NCBI RefSeq assembly: GCF_014644435.1
Contig: NZ_BMKR01000004.1
Span: forward strand, 291,029 to 355,028
Direction of reading: 5' to 3'
DNA length: 64,000 bases
Source of the DNA: Paenibacillus albidus
GTDB lineage: Bacteria; Bacillota; Bacilli; Paenibacillales; Paenibacillaceae
Part shown: positions 17,916 through 27,400 of the stretch, in pieces
Position numbering within the stretch: the stretch's first letter is position 1
How the letters are laid out: each line of letters begins with the position of its first letter
Notes under the pieces: model-generated
What the model saw: the letters and a program-made list of their open reading frames with translations, nothing else
Database searches by the model: none
Told to the model about the DNA's origin: nothing
Made by a program: the position numbers and the translations under genes

Positions 17916-20900
17916 ATGATGATAAACAATGAACTATATGACAAATTATTGCACAAAAAAGGGATTTCAGTTCCGGGACACTCCGCGATTCCCCGTACGG
18001 GAGAGACCGGTCCCTTCGGTTTGTCCCCTGCGCAGCGCGGGATTTGGTTCCTCCAGCAGCTACATCCGGCCAGCGCCGCCTTCAATAACAGTGCGGCTCT
18101 AAAGATCGAAGGAAACCTTAACACGGACTGTATGCGGGCAGCGCTGCGATCTCTGCTGGAACGGCATGAACTGCTTAATGTAAATTACAGGCTGCACCAG
18201 GGCGAGCCGTGTGCCAGTCCTCACGCAGTAGACTTAGCTTTTGAAGAGGTTTCAGCGGAGGCTGCCGACGGGGATGCATCGTCGGAAAGGCTGCATACGC
18301 AAATCTCAAATATTGCAGGCAGCACGATGGACCTTGAGCATGATCCGCTGATTGCTTTTACACTGCTGCGCGTAGGTGAGCAGGAGCATATCTGGATCAT
18401 CCGCATGCACCATATAGTAGCAGACGGCTGGTCCAAGGGGATTCTCCTGCGTGACTTTACACGCCTGTATGAAGCAGCCTTGAACAAGGTAACTCCGGAA
18501 CTGCAGCCGCTTGCGATCCAGTACCGGGACTATGTTCGGTGGCTTGGCAGCCGGAGCGAAGAGCCGGCGTATGCACGGGATCTGGCCTTCTGGCTTGATA
18601 AGCTGGAAGGCGCGCCCCCTATGTTGGATATACCGGCCGACTTTAAACGGCCGAGCACCATGTCGGGCTTGGGGGGGATGGAGACCTTTGAGATAGAGCC
18701 TGATGTATATGAGTGCATCAGCAGCTTTTGCCGGAAGGAACGCTTATCGGTGTTTCATTTCCTGCTGACCGTTTTTAAGACTCTGCTCTTCCGGTACTGT
18801 GCAGCAGAAGATTTGCTTGTCGGCACGCCGGTAGCCGGACGTACAAGAACCGAACTGGAGCCGCTGATCGGCATGTTCGTGAATACAGTGGTGGTCCGCA
18901 CACAGCCGCGGGACGACCTGCCTTTTATAGATTATGCAAGGAAGGTTCAGGAAGAGGCCTTGCTCGCTTTTGACCATCAGGAGCTGCCGTTCGATCTGCT
19001 TGTCGAGAAGCTGAACCCTGACCGTGAGCGAAGTGTACAGCCGGTCTTCCAGACCATGTTCCAGCTCGATAATCTGGAGATGCCTGTTATGGAAGCGCAA
19101 GGGCTCCGCTTGTCACCGGTTCCGCTCGATATCGGGATTGCCCAGAATGATCTGTCCGTATCCTGCTGGGAGGAAGACGGAGGGCTGCGGGGGACTTTTG
19201 AATTCAGTTCCGATCTGTTCACCAGAGCAACGGTGAGGCGAATGGCCTTACATTTTGTCCGTCTGGTGTCAGCAGCTCTGGCCTGTCCTCAGCAGGTGCT
19301 TGGCCGGCTTGAACTGCTGGATGCAAAAGAGGAGCAGATGATTTTGCGGACGTGGAACGAGACAGCGATGCCGGTGCCGGAACATGGTTTTATATCCTGG
19401 ATCGAGCGCAGAGCCGTCCAAGCTCCGGCAAGCTGTGCGGTGCTTGAAGGGGAACAGCGGCTTAGTTACCGTGATCTCAACCTGTGGGCGAACCGTCTTG
19501 CGGCGCTGCTTGTGGCTAAGGGTCTGACCGCAGAGACACCGGTGCTTGTCTGCCTGCCTTCCTCGGGACGTTTTGTGGCGGCCGCGCTGGCTGTATCCAA
19601 AGCGGGAGGAGCCGTGGTGCCTGTTGATCCGGCTATGCCCAGGGAACGCATCCGGCAGATGGTGGAGGAGCTTGGCGGCCATGGATTTGCACTGAGCGAT
19701 GCTGCACATGCCGCGTTACTGCCCCTTCCGGACGAGCGCTTGATCTTGCTGGGGGAGCAGCCTCCAGTGTTCAGCGGGCAAGACGAACGAAGACCGGAAG
19801 CTGAATTGTCGCCGCAGGGGCTGGCTTTTATCATCTTCACTTCCGGTTCGACAGGGGTCCCAAAAGGTGTCCTTTTGGAGCGGCGCAGCATCGACAATCT
19901 GGTCCAGTCTTTTCTATCTTCGTACCAGGTAACGGACGGGGATCGCCTTCTGCCCATTACATCGGTTGCTTCGGCCAGTTTCATCGGGGAATCGCTGCCG
20001 ATTCTGGCAGCAGGAGGGACGCTTGTGTTGCCGGAGACCGAAACCGTGCTGCACCCGGGCAAGCTGCGGGCGTATATGGAACGGCACCAAATTACGATCC
20101 TCAGCACGGTGCCATCCATGATAAGGCGCTTAAACAGCGACGGAGGAACCAATCCGGGACTGCGCCTGATTCTTAGCGGCGGGGAGACCTTGCTGCCAAA
20201 CCATGTGGACAGGCTGCGCGGCGTCGAAATTGCCAACGGGTATGGATTGTCAGAATCGGGCGTGTGCAGTACATATACGCTGCTGAAGCCGGGAACGGAC
20301 GGGGCACAGACGGTTTCCGCTTCACTTGGCAGGCCTGTAGCCAATCAGCAGGTCTATGTACTGAATGCTCATCTGCAGCCGGTTCCGATTGGGGTGAAGG
20401 GACAAATCTGCATCTCTGGCCACGGCCTGGCCCGCGGATATCTGAACCGGGGGGATTTGACTGAAGCGGCCTTCGTTCCCCATCCGTTCCGCGAGGGTGA
20501 GCGGCTGCTTCTTACCGGAGATACCGGATATTTGCTCCCCGGCGGTGAGCTTGCTTTCATCGGCCGCAGCGACCGTCAAGTCCAAATCCGCGGATACCGG
20601 ATTGAACTGAGTGAAGTGGAGCGGCACCTGTGTGCCTGCCCGGAGGTCGAGGAGGCGGCCGTGCATCCGCAGCCCGATTTTGAAGGCAACCTGCGCCTGA
20701 TCGCCTACTATACGGTCCGCAGCCAAACGAGTATTATCGGCCGGCAATTGGCTCATTGGCTGGAGCCGCGGATTCCTTCTTATATGAAGCCCGCCGCTTA
20801 TATTCAGCTGGACCATATTCCCTATAATGCCAATGGCAAGCTGGAGGTTTCGGCCCTTCCGCAGCCCGGAGAGAGCCTTGCTTCCGGCGGGTCAGCCTAT

Positions 20901-21251
20901 GAGCAGCCACAGACGGCTATGGAGACAAATATCGCACAGGTCTGGCAGGAGATTCTTCAGCTTCCGCACTTTGGCGTGGAAGACAACTTTTTTGATCTGG
21001 GGGGACATTCGCTGCTGCTCGCCAAAGTTCATGACCGGCTTAGCCGGGAATTCCCCGTTCCGCTGACGCTGGTGGATTTGTTCAGATACCCGACCGTCCG
21101 TTCACTTGCCGGCTATCTCAGCGAAGGCGTTCGCGATACTCCGGGGACTGACATTTATGAGACAGCCGCGAAGCAAAAAAACGCATTTCTCCGTTACCGG
21201 AAAACAGCTTCTTCCGTAGCGGTTCGCAGCACTACAGAGAGGGAGGAATAG
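17916..21251 (+). CDS. clbH: ClbH-like NRPS (C-A-PCP), atypical A domain probably for S-adenosylmethionine
   Basis: 1111 residues. I take the ATG at 17916, preceded by GGGGGCGG at 17903-17910; an open frame back to 17868 overlaps the previous gene. The C domain has the catalytic HHIVADGW. The A domain has FTSGSTGVPKG and NGYGLSESG cores. The A4 segment lacks the Asp that normally grips the amino group: my alignment reads A-S-G-S-L-G-G-V-C for the nine pocket positions. The PCP Ser is in LGGHSL. In colibactin the matching ClbH C-A2-T loads S-adenosylmethionine, the source of the cyclopropane. The pocket reading is a manual alignment, so the substrate is inferred from position, not from the code. 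Confidence 0.8.
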   Translation: MMINNELYDKLLHKKGISVPGHSAIPRTGETGPFGLSPAQRGIWFLQQLHPASAAFNNSAALKIEGNLNTDCMRAALRSLLERHELLNVNYRLHQGEPCASPHAVDLAFEEVSAEAADGDASSERLHTQISNIAGSTMDLEHDPLIAFTLLRVGEQEHIWIIRMHHIVADGWSKGILLRDFTRLYEAALNKVTPELQPLAIQYRDYVRWLGSRSEEPAYARDLAFWLDKLEGAPPMLDIPADFKRPSTMSGLGGMETFEIEPDVYECISSFCRKERLSVFHFLLTVFKTLLFRYCAAEDLLVGTPVAGRTRTELEPLIGMFVNTVVVRTQPRDDLPFIDYARKVQEEALLAFDHQELPFDLLVEKLNPDRERSVQPVFQTMFQLDNLEMPVMEAQGLRLSPVPLDIGIAQNDLSVSCWEEDGGLRGTFEFSSDLFTRATVRRMALHFVRLVSAALACPQQVLGRLELLDAKEEQMILRTWNETAMPVPEHGFISWIERRAVQAPASCAVLEGEQRLSYRDLNLWANRLAALLVAKGLTAETPVLVCLPSSGRFVAAALAVSKAGGAVVPVDPAMPRERIRQMVEELGGHGFALSDAAHAALLPLPDERLILLGEQPPVFSGQDERRPEAELSPQGLAFIIFTSGSTGVPKGVLLERRSIDNLVQSFLSSYQVTDGDRLLPITSVASASFIGESLPILAAGGTLVLPETETVLHPGKLRAYMERHQITILSTVPSMIRRLNSDGGTNPGLRLILSGGETLLPNHVDRLRGVEIANGYGLSESGVCSTYTLLKPGTDGAQTVSASLGRPVANQQVYVLNAHLQPVPIGVKGQICISGHGLARGYLNRGDLTEAAFVPHPFREGERLLLTGDTGYLLPGGELAFIGRSDRQVQIRGYRIELSEVERHLCACPEVEEAAVHPQPDFEGNLRLIAYYTVRSQTSIIGRQLAHWLEPRIPSYMKPAAYIQLDHIPYNANGKLEVSALPQPGESLASGGSAYEQPQTAMETNIAQVWQEILQLPHFGVEDNFFDLGGHSLLLAKVHDRLSREFPVPLTLVDLFRYPTVRSLAGYLSEGVRDTPGTDIYETAAKQKNAFLRYRKTASSVAVRSTTEREE

Positions 21252-21256
21252 ATGCT

Positions 21257-24200
21257 ATGAGTCATCCTGAATATCCTTATAACGGAAATGAAATTGCGGT
21301 CATCGGCATGGCGGGAAGGTTCCCCCAGTCCGAGAATCTGGAAGCCTTCTGGCGAAATCTGACGGAGGGGAAGGAGTGTATTTCCCATTACTCCAGCCGG
21401 GAGCTGGAGGAGGCCGGCATTGATCCCGGGATCCTGAGCCAGCCGAATTATGTCAGGGCCAAAGGGGAAATCGGCCAGCTGGATGCGTTCGATGCCGCTT
21501 TTTTTGGGATCAATCCCAAGGATGCGGAGCTGATGGACCCCCAACACCGGATGATGCTTGAGTGTGCCTGGGAAGCGCTGGAGCATGCGGGCTATGAGCC
21601 GGGGCAATGCGGAGGTTCTGTGGGTGTTTTTGCCGGAAAAAGCATGAGTTCATATCTGTTCCTGAACCTCTATCCCCATATTCAAAAAATGCTGGCCACC
21701 GGCAATTTGCAGGCAGCCATCGGCAATGACAAGGACAGCATGGCGACAACGATCTCCTACCGTTTGAATCTCAAAGGTCCGTCCATGGCGGTGCAGTCTT
21801 CGTCGTCGACCTCTCTGGTCTCCGTCTGCATGGCGGCGCAGAGCCTGCTGACCTACCAATGCGACATGGCGCTGGCCGGAGGCATTACGGTTGGCCCTCC
21901 TGAACGTGCAGGCTACCTCTATGAACCTGGAGGAATTATGTCGGCGGATGGGCACTGCCGCGCTTTTGACGAGAACAGCAGCGGATTTGTTCCGGGCAAC
22001 GGCTACGGTCTTGTCGTACTGAAACGGCTGGATGAAGCGATCCGGGACAAGGATCATATCTGGTCTGTCATCAAGGGGTTCGCCGTCAACAATGACGGGG
22101 CGGACAAAATCAGCTACACCGCGCCAAGCGTAGGCGCTCAATCCGAAGTTATCGCAGCAGCCCAGGCTCTTGCAGAGGTTGACCCGCAGACGATCGGTTA
22201 CGTTGAAGCGCATGGCACCGGCACCCGAATGGGAGATCCCATTGAAATCGAGGCGTTGACCCAGGCGTTCCGCCATGGCACGAATCAGCGAGGGTATTGC
22301 CCGATCGGTTCGGTTAAGACAAATATAGGACATCTGGATTCTGCGGCCGGTATTGCCGGATTCATCAAAGCGACGCTCATGCTGCACCACAAGCAAATTC
22401 CGCCGACACTGAATTATAAGCGCCCCAATCCGGCAATTGACTTTGCCGGCAGTCCTTTTTACGTAAATACGGAGCTTGCGGATTGGACTGAACAAGCTTA
22501 CCCGCGCCGTGCCGGAGTGAACTCGCTCGGAATGGGCGGCACCAATGCCCACGTGATTCTTGAAGAAGGTCCGCGTGAGTACAGCGAACCCGCAGCGCCG
22601 GGGTGGCATATCCTGCCGGTATCGGCGAAATGCGAGGCTTCCCTGGCCGGCAATCTGGCCCGGTTGCAGCAGCATTTACGCGAAGACACGCAGACGGAAC
22701 TGCCGGATGTAGCCTATACGCTGTCGGTGGGCCGGCAGGCTTTTGGGAACAGGGCGGCTGTGGTCTGCTCCACACGGGAAGAGGCTGTCCTGGCGCTGGA
22801 AACGGCCGATCCGCAAGCGGTATTCCAGGGAGAAAGTCCTTCCAGGAACCGACCTCTGGTCTTTATGTTCACGGGACAAGGTTCGCAATATGCGGGGATG
22901 GCGGCAGGGATATATGCTGCTGAACCGGTATTCCGGAAATATTACGATCAATGCGCAGTACAGATCAAAACCCTGACGGGGATGGACATCCAGCCCTTGA
23001 TGTTGTCCATGGAGAAGCACCCGCAGACACTGGATGTAAACGAGACTGCGCTTACCCAACCGTTGTTATTTGCTGTTGAATATGCGATGGCCCAGCTGCT
23101 GATCAGCCGGGGATTCCGGCCGCAGGCCATGATCGGCCACAGTCTGGGGGAATACGCCGCAGCGGCAATCGCCGGTGTGTTCAGTCTTGAAGATGCGGTT
23201 CTGCTGGTCTGCCGCAGGGCGGAGTGGATGTCCCGGACCGATAGAGGAGTGATGCTGGCCGTTGGCCACAGCCGTGAGGCAGTAGCCGGTTATCTCCAGG
23301 AGAGCATTACGCTGGCTGCGGTCAACAGCCCGGGTCTATGCGTGCTGTCGGGTGAAGAGGGAGCCATTGCCGGACTTGAACGGCTGCTGGCGGAGGAAGG
23401 AATCTATAATAAGCGCCTGTCCACCTCCCACGCCTTTCACTCCCCGCTGATGTTGCCAGTGCTTGCTCCGTACCGCGAGCTGCTGATGCAGGTGGAATTA
23501 AAAGAGCCTTCCATTCCAGTGATGTCCTGTCTTACCGGAGCCTGGCTGCGGGCTGAGGAGGCTGTCGATCCGGAATACTGGACCCGGCATATTCTCGAAC
23601 CGGTTGTATTTTTGGACGGGCTTGAGGCCCTTCTTCGTGAAGGGAACAAGCTGTTTGTAGAATTAGGGCCAGGCTCCGCGTTGTGCAGTCTGGGGCGGCA
23701 GAACCCGGCGGCAGCTGAAGACAGTGTATGGGTGCCCGTCATGCGTCCTGCCCACAGGCTGGACGAGGACGCGCGTGTGCTGGCACAGGCCATAGCCAAC
23801 CTGTGGGTCTGCGGTGCTGAACTGGACTTTGCACTATATTACGGGAATGAACCGCGGAGACGGGTGCCGCTGCCAACGTATGCTTTCTCACGCCAGAGCT
23901 ACTGGGTATATCCCGAAGCAGCCCCGTCCGTTGCTAATGCCGGTCTTGCCCCCGGAACTGAAGTATCCGGGATAACGACACCGGTCAGTACCGGTCCCGA
24001 ACACCGGTATACCGGACACCATGCCCGCCCTAAGGTATCGGCAACGTACCGCGCGCCGGAGGGAAGGATCGAGCAGCAACTCGTGGAGATTATGGAGCGG
24101 GAACTCCATCTTCAACCGGTGGGTGCGGATGATGACTTTTTCGAGCTGGGAGGTCATTCGCTGCTGGCAACCCAGGTGTTGGACCGGATTCGGCAGGTGT

Positions 24201-24403
24201 TGGGCGTACAGCTGTCCATTGAGAGTATCTTTTTAAATCCAACCGTAAGTGGAATGGCCCAACTGCTGGAGAACACTTCCGGAGAAGCCGTCAAGGAGCA
24301 GTCCATTGAACGTCTGTTTCAGGAAATGGCTGCCATGAGCAGCGGCGAGATTGCCAGCGCGCTGGCAGAAGACAAACTCAAGCCGAGTGGAGGGAAGGGG
24401 TAA
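21257..24403 (+). CDS. clbI: ClbI-like PKS module (KS with Cys-to-Ser, AT, ACP)
   Basis: 1048 residues, with the ribosome-binding site GGGAGGAA 8 bp upstream. The KS spans about residues 12-440; where other KS domains in this operon read TACSTS or TSCSTS, this one reads SSSSTS, so the nucleophilic Cys is Ser183 (nt 21803-21805, TCG). The two histidines (HGTGT, NIGHL) are intact. The AT has GHSLGEY and HAFH, predicted malonyl. The ACP Ser is in LGGHSL near residue 965, followed by a C-terminal helix. In colibactin ClbI follows ClbH and is required to turn the SAM-derived aminobutyryl unit into a cyclopropane; I recall the same Cys-to-Ser change there. The stop overlaps the next start (TAATG). 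Confidence 0.88.
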   Translation: MSHPEYPYNGNEIAVIGMAGRFPQSENLEAFWRNLTEGKECISHYSSRELEEAGIDPGILSQPNYVRAKGEIGQLDAFDAAFFGINPKDAELMDPQHRMMLECAWEALEHAGYEPGQCGGSVGVFAGKSMSSYLFLNLYPHIQKMLATGNLQAAIGNDKDSMATTISYRLNLKGPSMAVQSSSSTSLVSVCMAAQSLLTYQCDMALAGGITVGPPERAGYLYEPGGIMSADGHCRAFDENSSGFVPGNGYGLVVLKRLDEAIRDKDHIWSVIKGFAVNNDGADKISYTAPSVGAQSEVIAAAQALAEVDPQTIGYVEAHGTGTRMGDPIEIEALTQAFRHGTNQRGYCPIGSVKTNIGHLDSAAGIAGFIKATLMLHHKQIPPTLNYKRPNPAIDFAGSPFYVNTELADWTEQAYPRRAGVNSLGMGGTNAHVILEEGPREYSEPAAPGWHILPVSAKCEASLAGNLARLQQHLREDTQTELPDVAYTLSVGRQAFGNRAAVVCSTREEAVLALETADPQAVFQGESPSRNRPLVFMFTGQGSQYAGMAAGIYAAEPVFRKYYDQCAVQIKTLTGMDIQPLMLSMEKHPQTLDVNETALTQPLLFAVEYAMAQLLISRGFRPQAMIGHSLGEYAAAAIAGVFSLEDAVLLVCRRAEWMSRTDRGVMLAVGHSREAVAGYLQESITLAAVNSPGLCVLSGEEGAIAGLERLLAEEGIYNKRLSTSHAFHSPLMLPVLAPYRELLMQVELKEPSIPVMSCLTGAWLRAEEAVDPEYWTRHILEPVVFLDGLEALLREGNKLFVELGPGSALCSLGRQNPAAAEDSVWVPVMRPAHRLDEDARVLAQAIANLWVCGAELDFALYYGNEPRRRVPLPTYAFSRQSYWVYPEAAPSVANAGLAPGTEVSGITTPVSTGPEHRYTGHHARPKVSATYRAPEGRIEQQLVEIMERELHLQPVGADDDFFELGGHSLLATQVLDRIRQVLGVQLSIESIFLNPTVSGMAQLLENTSGEAVKEQSIERLFQEMAAMSSGEIASALAEDKLKPSGGKG

Positions 24404-27400
24404 TGGCCGAACAAGCAGCCCTATCCTCATTGTCGCCTGAGCAGAAACAATGGTTCCGGCTGCAAATGCGTGAACGGGGAATCCCCGTGCTGCAAATTCC
24501 TCTGGAGGTAAGGTCCCGCGATGACAATGGATTGCCGTTGTCTTACAGCCAGGAACGTTTGTGGCTGATGGAACAGCTGGGAGGCACCGCCTCCAGTTAT
24601 CATCTGCATCAGGCAATCCGGATTACCGGCCGCCTTCAGACCGAGCACCTGGAAGCCAGCTTGCGTCTGCTGGCATCGTCGCACGAGAGCTTCCGGACCT
24701 CCTTCACTGCCAAGGAAGGAAAGCCGCAGCAGCACATCGCCGCCGGCAGCAGCATCCCTCTGCAGCGGGTCAAGGTCACCGGAGCATCGGAAGCGGAGCG
24801 GCTGGTGTTGGCCGAGCAGGCCGCCCAGCCCCTGCTTACGCAGCCGTTTGATCTCGGCAAGGCGCCCCTGCTGCGAACCGGATTGTACGAGCTGGAAGAG
24901 GATGATCACATCCTTGTGTTCGTCATTCATCATATTGTTGCGGATGGCTGGTCGCTTAGATTGCTTACTAGTGAATGGATGCAGTTCTATAACGCATTAT
25001 GCAAGGGCCAGAGCCCTATACCTAAGCAACGTATGTACGATTATGCAGATTATGCCTGCTGGCAGAGAGAGTGGATGCAGGCAGACATGCTGGCGGAAGG
25101 CCTGAATTACTGGAAGGAACAGCTGCGGGGCGTTGATCCTTTCTATACCATCCCTTCCCATCGCCCGCGTCCGCGCCTGCTGACCTCGGGTGGAGACAGC
25201 TGCATGCTGCGGATCGAAGCGCCGGAGCTTGAAGCCCTGCGAGCTCTAGCACGGTCCGCCGGCGCATCGCTTTTTATGACGGTAATGGCTGCTTTCAACG
25301 TGCTGCTGTACCGGTATACGGGCAGAGGAGATGTTGTGGTCGGCACCCCCACAGCGGGAAGATGCCGGGAAGAAACCGAAGAGATGCTCGGCTGCTTCGT
25401 GAACAATCTGGTATTAAGAACGGATATCCGCGAAGCAGGCAGCTTCACCGAAGTCTTGCAACTGACCACTCAGACGGTGCTTGGAGCCCTGAAAGCTCAG
25501 GAGGTCCCGTTTGAGCATGTACTGGATGCCCTAAATCCGCTCCGGGATATGGCCTACTCGCCTTTATTTCAGCTCTTTTTTATCTTCCAGCAGGGCGGCA
25601 TGCCGCCTGATCAACTGGACGGCGCTGTCTGTACGCCGCAGAAGTGGACACAGCCGTCCGCCAAATTTGATATGACGCTGGAGGTTATCGAACATCTTGA
25701 TCATCTGGATGTAATGCTGGAATACAACACCGATCTTTATGACAAAAGGCTGGCAGAAGGACTGCTCGCAAACTATGTCTGGATGCTTGGTCATTTGCCG
25801 GCGCAAGCCCACTTGCCGCTACCGCAGCTTCCATTGATCTCTCCGCTTGAAGAGACGAAGCTGCGTACCGCCGGTACCGGTCCGGGTGCCGCTTACCCGG
25901 AGCGCTCCACACTGCATTCGCTTGTGGAGCGTCAAGCCGCGGCCACGCCGCCCGCCGTGGCTGTGGTCTGCGGCTCACGATCCTATACGTATGCCGAGTT
26001 ATATGGGGCGGCAGAGAAGTTAGCCGCATATTTGCAGCTCTCAGGCTGCGCTGGACCGGGGCACCGTGTTGGCATCTGCGCCAGTCCTTCGTTCGAGCTT
26101 GCGGCAGGTATCCTCGGCATTTTGATCAGCGGCAGCGCTTATGTTCCGCTCGATCCGGCTTTTCCGGAACAACGGCTGCAATTCATCGCGGGACATGCTG
26201 AACTGGACTGCATTCTGATAGATCATCCGGCGGAAGCCGACCGGTTCGGCGAACATCGCTGCTGCGACATCAGCCCCGGCAGCGAATGTTGGCAGACCCA
26301 TGGTGCTCTATCGGACTCCAGGTTATCTGATCAGCCGCATCAAGCTTATATGATTTATACCTCAGGAAGTACAGGCCAGCCCAAAGGGGTTGCCGTCACT
26401 CACAGGAACGCGGTCCATTTCCTGTATTCCATGCAGGAGCTGCTGCATATGACGCCTGAGGATTCACTGTTGTCCGTCACAACCTGTTCGTTTGATATAT
26501 TCTTGCTGGAACTGTTTTTGCCATTATTCACAGGGGCATCGGTGATCTTCCCGCAGGAGGGAAGCAGCGCTGATCCAGGGCTGCTTATGGGAGAAATCGA
26601 TCGTTATAAGCCAACCTTTATGCAGGCAACTCCGGTATTGTGGCGTTTGCTGCTGGGGGAGGGCTGGAAGGGTTCGGAGTACATTAATCTGCTCAGCGGT
26701 GGCGAGGAGCTGAAGCCCGAGCTGGCCGCACAATTGTTCCGCCGGGGTAAAACGGTATGGAATTTGTACGGCCCCACCGAAACGGCGGTATGGTCACTGG
26801 CCCATAAGCTTACACCGGATGATCTTCAGCACCAAGTACCGATCGGCAGACCGATCGGCCGTACGAGCTGTCTGGTGCTGGATGATGAGCTGGCTCTTTT
26901 GCCGATGGGGGCCGAAGGCACGCTGTATATCGGAGGTGACGGCGTAACGGATGGTTATCACCGTCAGCCGGAGCTGACGGCGCAGAAGTTCATTTTGAAC
27001 CCGCTGGATCAAGCTGGCGGGCTGCTGTTCAATACGGGGGACCGGGTCCGGCTCCAACCTGGGGGCGAAATGGTCTATCTCGGCCGCAAAGACCAGCAGC
27101 TCAAGCTGCGGGGTTTCCGTATCGAACCCTCGGAGATTGAGCAGCAGTTGAACCTTCAGCCTGGCGTTGCGGCCAGCGCCGTGGTGGCTTGCGATGACGG
27201 ACAGGGAGAACAGCTGCTGGCCGCTTATTGGGTACCGTCCCCTTCAGCGACTAACAAGGCGGCCGTTCCTGACGAAGCAGAGTGGAAGCAGACATTGCGC
27301 GGAGTGCTGCCCGGCTATATGATCCCGGCGCGTTTCATTAAGCTTGCTGAGCTGCCGTTGACACCAAACCGCAAGGTAGACCGGAAATTCCTTGCAGGGC

